A stretch of 64,000 nt of DNA from Methylorubrum rhodesianum (GTDB lineage: Bacteria > Pseudomonadota > Alphaproteobacteria > Rhizobiales > Beijerinckiaceae), in NCBI RefSeq assembly GCF_014199985.1, contig NZ_JACHOS010000017.1:1-64000 (forward strand), in the 5' to 3' direction. Within the stretch, counting starts at the first letter, position 1, and each line of letters opens with the position of its first letter. A model generated the notes under the pieces. It worked only from the letters and a program-made list of their open reading frames with translations, was not told the DNA's origin and ran no database searches. Positions 27,878-35,769 of the stretch are shown here, piece by piece. The position numbers and the translations under genes were made by a program.

Positions 27878-29254
27878 ATGCACTCCAGTGATTTGCTCGA
27901 CTCGCCAAGAAAGCTGAAAATTTTGATGATCTCCTTCGCGTGCTCGCCTCGGCGCGGGGGGGAGCATCTTCTCGGTTGGGAGTGGGCTCGGGGGATGGCT
28001 GACCGTGGGCACGACGTGCTCGTGCTGACCCGCGCAAAATACATCCCAGAGAGCGAGGGCAAGGCTGTTCCAGGTTTGCGCTTGATCCCCGTTCCGGACA
28101 AGAACTTTATATTTTTGCGCTCATGGGGTGAGCCTGGGCGTCAGATATTCTACCATATATGGAACCGACGTGCGGAGAAGTTCGCGAAAACATTGAAGGA
28201 ATCTTTCCAGCCCGACATTGTCCATCAATGTACATTTCATACAGCGCGACGACCCTGCTTGCCAGCGTTATGGGGAGATGTTCCGGTCATCTGGGGACCG
28301 GTCGCTGGTTTTGAGAGCGTCCCGTTAGCCCTTGTTCCGACAATGGGCTGGAGCGGCGCCGTCGAACTCGTTCGGATGGCTGCCACCTGGGTGCAGATCC
28401 ACAACCCCATCATCCGGCGCTGCCTTAAAGAGGCAAGTCACGTGGTCGTGTCCAACAAGGACACGCTGCGAGTGCTTCACAAGAGAGTCCCGCGCGACTA
28501 CGAACTGCTACCCGCAAATGCGGTGGTCCCCCAGTGCGCTCCACCCTACGAACTGCCGACAACTGATCTTGCGATCGTGGCTGTGGGCCTACTCGTGCCA
28601 ATGCGGCCATTTTCTCTGCTGCTCAAGGCGGTGGCCGGAATGCAGCCCGAGCAGCGAGATAGAATTTCGCTGACCTTTATTGGTCAAGGGCCCATGCTGC
28701 CCCGTCTTCAGCGACTGGCTATACGGCTTGGACTGAAGCGAAAGGTACGGTTTCTTGGACAAATCAGTCGGGAGGAGACGCTGGCCGAGATGCAACGCGC
28801 GCATCTGCTCGCTTTTCTCAGTCTTCGCGACAGCGGTAGTTCATCCGTAGCCGAGGCGATGACTCTTGGTTTGCCGGTGCTTTCGTTCAATCTCGCCGGC
28901 CCAGGCGCAATGTTGTCTACAGGCGGTGGGCTCATCGTCGAGGCCCGGAGACCTGCGCAGGTCTTGGCTGACATTCGCGAGACGCTCGCCCGCGTTCTCG
29001 AGCAGCCCAGCCTACTGGCCGAAGCGAGCCAGCAAGGACGGCGCGCGGCCGCTGATTTGTTTGATTGGGACTCTAGGCTTGAGAGGATGGAGGGTATCTA
29101 TAGATCAGCTATAAACTCGCACCAGAGTTCGGTAAAAAGAAATGTTTCGACCGCGTCGGTCTACATGAGCTTGAAGCATTCGCTTGCCGCCGCCTCGTGT
29201 GCGGAGAGCTGTGCTCTGATAGAGATGTACTTTGGCAGAGCTGTCCTCTGGTAG
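27878..29254 (+). CDS. Glycosyltransferase, GT4 type
   Basis: A 458-residue GT-B glycosyltransferase. The N-terminal acceptor domain begins ILMISFACSPRRGGEHLLGW and has DIVHQCTFHTARRP. The C-terminal donor domain has VAVGLLVPMRPFSLLLKAVA, FIGQGPMLPRLQRLA, VRFLGQISREETLAEM and SSSVAEAMTLGLPVLSFN, where the EAMTLGLPV stretch corresponds to the E-x7-E nucleotide-sugar site of GT4 enzymes. It probably adds one sugar to an exopolysaccharide or lipopolysaccharide-like product. GC is higher than in the two upstream genes. The last 40 or so residues are not family-like and run up to the IS remnant, so the original C-terminus may have been replaced. Confidence 0.82.
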   Translation: MHSSDLLDSPRKLKILMISFACSPRRGGEHLLGWEWARGMADRGHDVLVLTRAKYIPESEGKAVPGLRLIPVPDKNFIFLRSWGEPGRQIFYHIWNRRAEKFAKTLKESFQPDIVHQCTFHTARRPCLPALWGDVPVIWGPVAGFESVPLALVPTMGWSGAVELVRMAATWVQIHNPIIRRCLKEASHVVVSNKDTLRVLHKRVPRDYELLPANAVVPQCAPPYELPTTDLAIVAVGLLVPMRPFSLLLKAVAGMQPEQRDRISLTFIGQGPMLPRLQRLAIRLGLKRKVRFLGQISREETLAEMQRAHLLAFLSLRDSGSSSVAEAMTLGLPVLSFNLAGPGAMLSTGGGLIVEARRPAQVLADIRETLARVLEQPSLLAEASQQGRRAAADLFDWDSRLERMEGIYRSAINSHQSSVKRNVSTASVYMSLKHSLAAASCAESCALIEMYFGRAVLW

Positions 29255-29348
29255 GGTGGCGATGGGCCCTTTTGTGAATGGCTCTGCTTGGCACCATGCG
29301 TTCATTCCGCCAGTGCAAGTTCAAGATGGAGCGAAGCACTTCAAGGGG

Positions 29349-29760
29349 TGACCTGACCGGTATTTTGGACCGGGCCAGATGGGAGGCTACTGCATGGTAG
29401 TGGCCATGGGTAGCCGGTAGGCCAGATCCGGGAAGCTGACAGGCACGGGCGGTCGATAGCCGAGCGACGAATGCGGCGTGACGCGGTTGTAGGTGTTTTT
29501 CCAGAGCCCAGTCACGGTCTGCGCTTCTTTCAGTGAGTAGAAAATCTCCTGCCTCGGACACTCATCGCGAGTAGCTTTGCTCGGAGACCTCCGCCTCCTT
29601 GCACGCGACGGCGATGCTCTTGCCCTGCGCCGTCTGTACCTCGATCTGGCGCAGCTTCAGCACGACCTGCTCCGCGCTCGGCCTCTGTCCTCGCTTCATT
29701 CCCAACTCCTTTGATCCAGGCTGATCCTCTCAATCAGCCCGGTCCAAAGCCAGCCGGTCA
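29349..29760 (-). mobile_element. Deletion derivative of an IS3-family element (412 bp, both ends kept)
   Basis: Terminal inverted repeats are visible: TGACCTGACCGGTATTTTGG at the left and, read inward, TGACCGGCTGGCTTTGGACC at the right. Inside, on the minus strand, the start of orfA (MKRGQRPSAEQVVLKLRQIE, then AVACKEAEVSEQSYSR) is joined directly to the end of orfB (EIFYSLKEAQT, then YNRVTPHSSLGYRPPVPVS). The middle of the element, including the catalytic core, is deleted. It belongs to the same family as the remnant at 1823-2265, in the opposite orientation. Confidence 0.75.
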
Positions 29761-29762
29761 CG

Positions 29763-29957
29763 TCACTTCTGGAGGCCAACGCCCTGACCGACCCTTCCGA
29801 CATTGCCGACCTGGCCGTGGACCGCGAGCTCGTCGAGCTGCACCGCGTCCTGCGCCCACGCTTTCATCACTGACCATGGGGCGGCCATGCCGAGTGATGC
29901 GGCGCAGATCAGCGCACAGATTGAGGCTGTAGTAAGCTGATATCCAGGATTGAACAC
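29763..29957 (-). pseudogene. Signal peptide and N-terminus of a TonB-receptor-like protein, truncated at the IS edge
   Basis: A 64-codon frame with a Sec signal peptide (TTASICALICAASLGMAAPW, probable cleavage after AWA) followed by QDAVQLDELAV, a sequence very typical of mature TonB-dependent receptor N-termini. The frame stops at 29763, three bases from the IS3 terminus, as expected if the insertion cut the gene. The opposite strand also has an open frame here, so the call is tentative. Confidence 0.35.
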
Positions 29958-30788
29958 CGCTGCGTCCTTAGTTCAATGACCAGCGGAGTGCGCTCACGCA
30001 GGGCCATAGAGGTGCTTCAAGTCGTCATACGACTTCATCTGCACTAATATTTTGAGCGAGTAGGCGATCACAGCGATGTGAGCAAGCGGAACGGCACCAT
30101 TGCTCTGTGGATGTGTTTTCACAGCAACTAAAACGAATTGTTCTAACTAAGATGTTGGCGCCAACCCGGTTCGGGCTGGACAGAACTCAGCCACCTTCTC
30201 GATGTTGTAAAGCGGCCAAGCGGCTATCGCTTCGACCCTTATCGCGTGGGTACGGCGGCTCACTGGTGCCTGGACGGTTCAGGTCTGACCAGGTTGTGAA
30301 TCTGGCGCGGGACCTCCAGGCCTTAAAGCCGAACCGGCGCCAGGAGCAGAAACTCGCCAGCTGATGCAGCAGCCTGCTTCGGAGGCGCGGCCTCCAGAGC
30401 GGCCCGGTCCACGCTTGCGCCCATTCGCAGTGCTGGGCGTTACGAGATCGCGCTTTCACCCGCTGGCTTCTGGCGGCGTAGCGGGGCGACAGTAGAGGGA
30501 CGCGCCGGCCGCGCGCGAACGGGGTGAACGCGGCAGCCGGCGCGCTCGCGGTCGGGAGCCCTGAGGCTCAACCGCCGCGATCGGAGATAGCCTCCATCAA
30601 CGCCTGAACGATCCAGTCGGCAGCGTTAGTTCAGCACCACGATCACGTTAGTGCCGAGCCGGACAATATGCACGCCATCGATGAAAATTATGAAATCATC
30701 CCATTTGATTCATAAGACCCGTGCCCGCACATTCCTTTTCATGAAGCGACGGGAGCCCGCCGCAAGAACAATGAAGAGGCTGAACAAC
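29958..30788. other. Gene-poor stretch
   Basis: About 830 bp without a supportable gene. Short frames exist but lack start sites, and none resembles a protein family. AT-rich patches near 30100-30150 and 30640-30700 could hold promoters; the second would suit the small exported protein at 30789. Confidence 0.5.
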
Positions 30789-30986
30789 ATGTCCAAGCAG
30801 ATCATCTTGCGCGCTGTTGCCACCCTGGCGCTCACCCTGGCCGCCACCGCCGCCTTCGCAGGCGAGCCGGGCCGCATCGACAACACCAAGACGGTCGGTG
30901 CCCTGACTCTGGAGACCGGAGGTCTCGCGACCAACATCGGCTCGGTGCAACGCCAGGGCGGCTACGCCCTTCCCGGCGCCGTCTAG
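30789..30986 (+). CDS. Small exported protein, possibly shortened by a TAG codon
   Basis: A 65-residue protein starting at ATG 30789 with AGAGG 9-10 bases upstream. It has a Sec signal peptide (ILRAVATLALTLAATAAFAG) and a short mature part containing TVGALTLETGGL. The frame continues past the TAG with WKVPATDDRVKQAAAF before the next stop, so the ancestral protein was probably about 82 residues. No known function; it resembles small periplasmic proteins common in methylobacteria. Confidence 0.6.
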   Translation: MSKQIILRAVATLALTLAATAAFAGEPGRIDNTKTVGALTLETGGLATNIGSVQRQGGYALPGAV

Positions 30987-31293
30987 TGGAAGGTCCCGGC
31001 TACCGACGATCGGGTGAAGCAGGCCGCCGCCTTCTGAGATAGCCGCAAAAGAGAACGGCCACGGAAGCCGGAACGAAGGTGCGCGTACATCCGGCGTCAC
31101 CCTAATCCCGGCATCGTGGCCGCGTCCGATCAAGCGACAGGATCGCGATCGGCATGTCCCTCAGATGGGATCGGTATGGTTAATAATCAATGAGCAGCCC
31201 CGCCGCCCGATCTGCTCACGGGCTGGCGGGTTTGATCATCGCTACCGTCACTTCGTTCGACCGGTTCTTCTGTACCGACGAAGCGGCGGAGGC
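30987..31293. other. Intergenic stretch
   Basis: Contains the 17-codon continuation of the upstream reading frame, then no recognisable gene or regulatory element before the convergent small gene at 31294. Confidence 0.5.
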
Positions 31294-31575
31294 TTATCGC
31301 GACGGGCCACCGGAAGTCATGCCGTAATTGGGCACAGAGCGGTTATTGAGTTCCGCGTTGCCCTCTTTGGCTGAGCGATCGACGCCGCGGTTCCAACTTG
31401 TGTCGATTGAACCGGTCGTCAGGTCGTCATAGGCGTTCGGAGCCGCACGATCAGTGAAGAAGCTCGAAGGCTTCTCACCTCGGACCGTTGAGTTGCTCTG
31501 GGCGAGAACAGGCGACGAAATCGCGCCGGCACTCAGGATAACAGCAGCGATGGCAGAACTGATGCGAGTCTTCAT
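31294..31575 (-). CDS. Small exported protein, hypothetical
   Basis: A 93-residue protein with a clear Sec signal peptide (KTRISSAIAAVILSAGAIS, cleavage expected after VLA). The mature region is polar, low in hydrophobics and probably disordered (SNSTVRGEKPSSFFTD, then DDLTTGSIDTSWNRGVD). The motif DDLTTGSI recurs in small secreted proteins of rhizobia and methylobacteria, but the function is not known. Confidence 0.7.
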   Translation of the reverse strand: MKTRISSAIAAVILSAGAISSPVLAQSNSTVRGEKPSSFFTDRAAPNAYDDLTTGSIDTSWNRGVDRSAKEGNAELNNRSVPNYGMTSGGPSR

Positions 31576-31883
31576 AGCACAACCCTACAAGGCTTGCGCG
31601 GTCTCCGTCGAAAGGCGGCTGGCCGTGACTTGTTGCGTAGCGCTGAGTTAGGGCCGAATCTTCTGAAACGCCGTGCCATTTTGCACATCTTCATCTGCAA
31701 TCTCTGCTTCGGTCATCGCAACCGCTGCTCAGATGCGGCGCAGGCAAGCAGCCGAGATGAAGGCGAGCAGCCCGTTCAGGCATCATTGGCGGCTAGCTTG
31801 ACCGTTCGCGGTGGTGCTCCAGATGCTCTCCCGGCCCCGGCCGATGCGTCGGGGAATACCGGCGAGGCAGGAGGTTCTTCCCC

Positions 31884-32168
31884 CTACCTCTCGCCTCGTC
31901 GGCCCAGGCACCTTATGGCCCGTGCTGAGCGACGGTGGGCCCCCATCACTGCGCCGGACACCGAGCCAAAGGCGACGAATAACATAACCAACGGCACGGC
32001 GACCGGCGCGGTTGAGCTGGTCGAAGGAGACAGCACGATCGCGAGGTAGGCACAGGTAGCGGCAGCAACAGGAAGCGCGCCAGCTATTGCGACAGCGGGA
32101 AGGCGCGTCGACGCGACCAGGACCAAGGCAACGACGAAGCTGGCCAGGACAATGGTGAAAATGACCAT
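31884..32168 (-). CDS. Small membrane protein, hypothetical
   Basis: A 94-residue protein with three predicted transmembrane helices (VIFTIVLASFVVALVLVAST; AVAIAGALPVAAATCAYLAI; VAVPLVMLFVAFGSVSGAVM). The ATG at 32166-32168 is chosen over an upstream start because AAGGAC lies 7 bases before it. It starts 11 bp after the AraC gene ends and is probably co-transcribed with it. No family is recognised. Confidence 0.6.
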   Translation of the reverse strand: MVIFTIVLASFVVALVLVASTRLPAVAIAGALPVAAATCAYLAIVLSPSTSSTAPVAVPLVMLFVAFGSVSGAVMGAHRRSARAIRCLGRRGER

Positions 32169-32179
32169 CGCGCCTGTCC

Positions 32180-33196
32180 TTATGCGTGCGTAGCGGACCG
32201 CCGCGCCTCGGCACGGCAATCACGCGGCGTCATGCCATGATGGCTGCGGAACAGGCGGCTGAGGTGGGCCGCGTCGCTGAAGCCTAGCCGTTCCGCGATC
32301 GCGCGGATCGTCTCGCGGGAGGCGGTATCCTCAAGCGCCTCGCGGGCAACCTCAAGCCGTCGGCGGCGGATGTAGCTTTGCACTCCACCCTCCAACTCGA
32401 ACAAGCGGTGAAGGGTTGAGCGCGAGATGGCGAGCATGCGGCAGAGCCGTGCAGCACTGAGTGAGGGCGAACCCAACGCCTCCTCGATGGCACTACGCGC
32501 CAGCAGCGCAAGACCGCGGCTACCTACAGCCGAGCCAGACGCGCGTCCGGCGCCTGCAAGTGCAAGGACGAGCAGATCGAGTACGCCGCGCGCCAGCATC
32601 GCCTCAGAACCCTTCGGCAGCTCTGGTACTGCCTGCCGGAGACTGAGCAGGTGTGTCGTCAGGAGCGTCGCCGTATGTGACGCAATGGCGACCCCGTGGA
32701 GGGTGGCGACGTCTAGGCCGCGGCTTGCCACGACGGAGCGCGGTACGGTGAGGGCGATCGTCTGGCTGGCGCTGGAAACATGCGCCGAGGCTTTGGCAAA
32801 ATCTGCCAGGTGGAGACTGCCGACGCCGGTCTTCACATCGAGGTCCCCCCAGGTGCCTCGCGCTTCACCCTGTAGAGTGAGAGCAACAACAAGCGAGTCC
32901 GGGCTCCACGACCTGATCGTGGAGGCGTCGCGCTCCCATCGCTGTGCCGTGATGCGCGAGTAGTGCAAGACCATGCTGTCGAGGCGGAGCCGATCAACGG
33001 TGACGTCGAACGGTTCGAGCGGGGCGCAGCGGTAGGCCGGCGCAAAGCTCGGCCAGTCTTGATGCAACCACGCTTCATGCCGGTCACGTGCCGGAAGCGT
33101 GCTCGTGGTAAACCGCTGGAGCGCAAGGGGCGGCGCAGAGCTTGTCAGCATAGAGCCAGTTGGTCCGGCGCGGAGGGAACCAGTCGGCTGAAGCAT
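32180..33196 (-). CDS. AraC-family transcriptional regulator
   Basis: A 338-residue regulator. The N-terminal half (about residues 30-200) is an AraC-binding-like beta domain with an LQGEARGTW stretch. The C-terminal 100 residues form the double helix-turn-helix: SLSAARLCRMLAISRSTLHR, then AIAERLGFSDAAHLSRLFRS and HHGMTPRDCR. The ATG at 33194-33196 has AAGG 9 bases upstream; a longer GTG frame and a shorter start at 33151 are alternatives. It leads a two-gene unit with the small membrane protein. The effector is unknown. Confidence 0.85.
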   Translation of the reverse strand: MLQPTGSLRAGPTGSMLTSSAPPLALQRFTTSTLPARDRHEAWLHQDWPSFAPAYRCAPLEPFDVTVDRLRLDSMVLHYSRITAQRWERDASTIRSWSPDSLVVALTLQGEARGTWGDLDVKTGVGSLHLADFAKASAHVSSASQTIALTVPRSVVASRGLDVATLHGVAIASHTATLLTTHLLSLRQAVPELPKGSEAMLARGVLDLLVLALAGAGRASGSAVGSRGLALLARSAIEEALGSPSLSAARLCRMLAISRSTLHRLFELEGGVQSYIRRRRLEVAREALEDTASRETIRAIAERLGFSDAAHLSRLFRSHHGMTPRDCRAEARRSATHA

Positions 33197-33427
33197 CAGG
33201 ACTGCCTTGTGTCCAGAACCTTTCCTAACCTCTCCGGCCAATTCCTCGCATCTACGTAGTCACGGGTTCCATGCTCGGCACGCTCATTCAAGAGCCTGAA
33301 ACAGGCGTTCAAGGGCACACTGCGGCCCGCGTGTTAGCCAACGCTCAGCAGCTAAAGAGGGCTGCTGAGGCAAGGGGCTGCGGTCGTGAAGGGGCAAGAG
33401 TCCCATGCGGCTGTGAGGGAGCGTGTC

Positions 33428-33958
33428 ATGGGGAATGTCGTGGGGCGGCGCGGAAGCGCAAAGATGCGGACAGGCAGGCTGGTGGGCGTGATGCTCCTCG
33501 CAGGCTGCGCGGCGACCGGCGAGCACATCGCGCCAGCCCAAGCTCAGACGGCGGCCGATAAGCGGTTCACGCTGACCAACCACACCTCCGGCCCCATTCG
33601 GGACTTTCGCCTCCAGGCCCCCGGCAAGTCGTGGAGCGGCAACTGGCTGAACACGCCAATTCCCGGTCGCGGCGACAGGAACCTCGCATTCAACGCGGCG
33701 CGCCCTTCGGCCTGCGTGATGATCGCCCGGGTAATCGTCGACTTTGGATCACGCGTCAGGCCCGACGAGAAGGTGATCGAGCAGCGGGTCAATTTCTGCG
33801 GGCTCGCGCGGATCCACGTCCTGAACGACCGTCTTCGGCTGGAGTGGGATAGCGATGCTCCGCCAGCACCGCGATACGAGCGAGATCCTCACTGGCGCAG
33901 AGGTGCTGCGCCCGCAGATGAGCCTTACCGACCGGCGGATTGGGGACGGGGCCGCTAG
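33428..33958 (+). CDS. Putative lipoprotein, hypothetical
   Basis: A 176-residue protein. The ATG at 33428 has GAGGGAG 6 bases upstream; ATG 33464 is an alternative. A lipobox is visible (VGVMLLAGC), with Cys followed by AATGE, so lipidation is likely. The mature domain (FTLTNHTSGPIRDFRLQAPG, GDRNLAFNAARPSACVM, VNFCGLARIHVL) is a compact beta-rich unit seen in uncharacterised exported proteins of Hyphomicrobiales. The C-terminal 35 residues are Pro/Arg/Asp-rich. Function unknown. Confidence 0.65.
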   Translation: MGNVVGRRGSAKMRTGRLVGVMLLAGCAATGEHIAPAQAQTAADKRFTLTNHTSGPIRDFRLQAPGKSWSGNWLNTPIPGRGDRNLAFNAARPSACVMIARVIVDFGSRVRPDEKVIEQRVNFCGLARIHVLNDRLRLEWDSDAPPAPRYERDPHWRRGAAPADEPYRPADWGRGR

Positions 33959-34171
33959 CCAGATCGAAGGGGCTGGATCGCAGGGTGATAGCGCTCGCTA
34001 ACGTGCTCACCTTCGTTCCGATGACGCTCTTTTTGCGCTTCGAAGACGAGGCCGGCAGGTGCTCCGTCACGCCTGCCAGGACGGTGACGGCCTGCCGGCC
34101 TCTTTCCCCGCCTCGCGAGCCAGAACGTGCGGGGAATTCTGATAGGTTGCCGTAGGTGAGCCTGCCTGGTC

Positions 34172-34385
34172 TCACCGCCTTTTCGATGCACGCCACGCGG
34201 CCATGGCTGTCTCAGATGCGTCCACCACCGCCGTGGCGATGCCGGAGAGCCGATCCCAGGCCAGATCAATGGCCTTCCGATCCCACCGATGCGTTCCAGG
34301 AACCGGCGGCGGCATCCTACCGGCGCTGACCCAGCGATCCCACGTGGACGGCGACAGGCGGCAATAGGCTGCCGCGTCGTCTCGG
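34172..34385 (-). pseudogene. AlpA/excisionase-like helix-turn-helix fragment
   Basis: A frame of about 70 codons reads RDDAAAYCRLSPSTWDRWVS, then PPPVPGTHRWDRKAIDLAWD, ending ASKRR and stop. The layout (helix-turn-helix, PxPxPGTxRWDRKAID) is typical of AlpA-like DNA-binding proteins of prophages and islands. It has no start of its own because it is joined in another frame to the 2Fe-2S protein fragment upstream. Confidence 0.5.
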
Positions 34386-34544
34386 GTCGCCGTCGAGCAG
34401 GACGGTGCAGCATCCGCACAGGGCCATGCCGCAGCCGAACTTCGTGCCGGTCAGCCCGGCCACGTCCCGCAGGACCCAGAGCAGCGGGGTGTCGTCCGTG
34501 ACGTCGAAGTCGCTCGATTGTCCGTTGATCTCGATTGCCGGCAT
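34386..34544 (-). pseudogene. (2Fe-2S) small subunit of a molybdenum hydroxylase, N-terminal fragment
   Basis: The ATG at 34542-34544 has AGGAA upstream. It encodes PAIEINGQSSDFDVTDDTPL, LWVLRDVAGLTGTKFGCGMA and LCGCCTVLLDGDP, the plant-type ferredoxin fold with its C-x4-C-x2-C cluster motif as in isoquinoline 1-oxidoreductase alpha subunits. After GDP the homology stops abruptly and sequence related to AlpA begins. The second [2Fe-2S] domain and partner subunits are absent. Confidence 0.65.
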
Positions 34545-34669
34545 GGCCGATTTCCTGACTGGAAGGGGCGAGACACCCGCGGACATGCGAGTGTCTTGCC
34601 TGGACGTATGGATTTGCGAGCTTGCTTGACCGGCCCGCGGACACCCCTGCCCGAGGGCCGCGTCCGTCG

Positions 34670-35353
34670 TCAGCCGTTGGCCAGCAGGCTGACCAGACGC
34701 TCGGCCGCCGGGCCGGAGGAGGCCGGGTTCTGGCCCGTGATCAGCAGGCCGTCGACGACCACGTACGGTGCCCAGTCATCGAGCTTGGAGAACCTGCCGC
34801 CGTTCCGCCCGAGCTCGTCCTCGACGAGAAAGGGGACCACCTGGGTGAGGCCGACAGCCTCCTCCTCGGTGTTCGTGAAGCCGGTGACGTTCCGGCCCTC
34901 GACGAGCGGCTTGCCGTCCGGCGCCTTGGCATGGCGCAGCACGCCGGGGGCGTGGCAGACCAGGGTGACGGGCTTGCCGGCCTGCAGCGTCGTCTCGATC
35001 AGCCGGACCGAGGCAGGGTCCTCGGCGAGATCCCAGAGGGGTCCGTGCCCGCCGGGGTAGAACACGGCGTCGAAACCGTCGTGGGTCACGCCGTCGAGGC
35101 GGACTGTGGACGACAGGGCCGCGTTGGCTTCGGCGTCGGCCTCGAAGCGGCGGGTCTGGTCCGTCTGGTTGGCCAGCTCATTGCTCTTGGGGTCGAGCGG
35201 GGGCTGGCCGCCCTTGGGCGAGGCCAGCACGATCTCGGCGCCCACGTCCTTGAACACGTAGTAGGGGGCGGCGAGCTCCTCCAGCCAGAAGCCGGTCTTG
35301 CGGCCCGTGTTGCCGAGCTGGTCGTGGGAGGTCAGCACCATCAGGATCTTCAT
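34670..35353 (-). CDS. DJ-1/PfpI-family protein (type 1 glutamine amidotransferase-like)
   Basis: A 227-residue DJ-1/PfpI superfamily enzyme of the Hsp31-like type: MVLTSHDQLGNTGRKTGFWL, EELAAPYYVFKDVGAEIVLA, DAVFYPGGHGPLWDL, and the nucleophile elbow LVCHAPGVL with the catalytic Cys. A Glu suited to a glyoxalase III role is present in FWLEE. Relatives act as glutathione-independent glyoxalases, deglycases or chaperones. It follows an 82-residue exported protein by 82 bp and probably shares its promoter, which carries a NemR-type operator. Expected role: removal of methylglyoxal-like electrophiles. Confidence 0.85.
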   Translation of the reverse strand: MKILMVLTSHDQLGNTGRKTGFWLEELAAPYYVFKDVGAEIVLASPKGGQPPLDPKSNELANQTDQTRRFEADAEANAALSSTVRLDGVTHDGFDAVFYPGGHGPLWDLAEDPASVRLIETTLQAGKPVTLVCHAPGVLRHAKAPDGKPLVEGRNVTGFTNTEEEAVGLTQVVPFLVEDELGRNGGRFSKLDDWAPYVVVDGLLITGQNPASSGPAAERLVSLLANG

Positions 35354-35435
35354 CGTCGTTCTCCGTGGTCATAGGGTGGGTGAAGGGTTGCCGTAGTAGT
35401 CGGCTCGAACAGGAGCGCTTTCGTCCGCCGGCAGG

Positions 35436-35684
35436 TCAGTTGCGGTGCGACGACATCACGGCATCGGCGCGCTCGGCGCCCGCGTCTTGTGCCTGCCGGT
35501 TCTCGGTCAGCCTGGGCGGCCTGTCGGAAGGACGGATCTCCTCTGCGCCCGCCATGCGGACGGCGCCGATGACCTCCAGGGTGATGCGCTCCCCGGCCGA
35601 GGCGGCGGAGCTGCCGAACAGGGCGGCCCCAAGATCGGCGAGCAGGAGGTAGGGCATGATGGTGTGTGCAGATTGGAAGGTCAT
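35436..35684 (-). CDS. Small exported protein upstream of the PfpI gene
   Basis: An 82-residue ORF beginning TFQSAHTIMPYLLLADLGAA with a short hydrophobic, signal-like segment (cleavage possible after SSAASA), then a polar tail. It is the first gene after the operator at 35716-35730 and is followed by the PfpI-family gene. No family is recognised. It may be a leader rather than a functional protein. Confidence 0.45.
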   Translation of the reverse strand: MTFQSAHTIMPYLLLADLGAALFGSSAASAGERITLEVIGAVRMAGAEEIRPSDRPPRLTENRQAQDAGAERADAVMSSHRN

Positions 35685-35715
35685 GGTCGCTTTCCTCGTT
35701 GATGGCTTTACCTAG

Positions 35716-35730
35716 TAGACTGGTCGTCTT
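35716..35730. promoter_or_regulatory. NemR-type operator upstream of the PfpI unit
   Basis: Arms TAGAC and GTCTT flank TGGTC, which matches the near-perfect palindrome in front of the TetR gene at 11 of 11 core positions apart from one spacer base and the last base. It lies 32 bp upstream of the start of the small gene at 35684, where it could block the promoter. Confidence 0.65.
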
Positions 35731-35769
35731 GAATGCCAGCACACTGAACGGGTTCGCCGCGCCTGGTTC

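Noticed and set aside
29770..29873. Plus-strand frame LEANALTDPSDIADLAVDRE opposite the receptor head
   Set aside because: It has no start and no family. The minus-strand signal peptide reading is more specific, though both remain uncertain.
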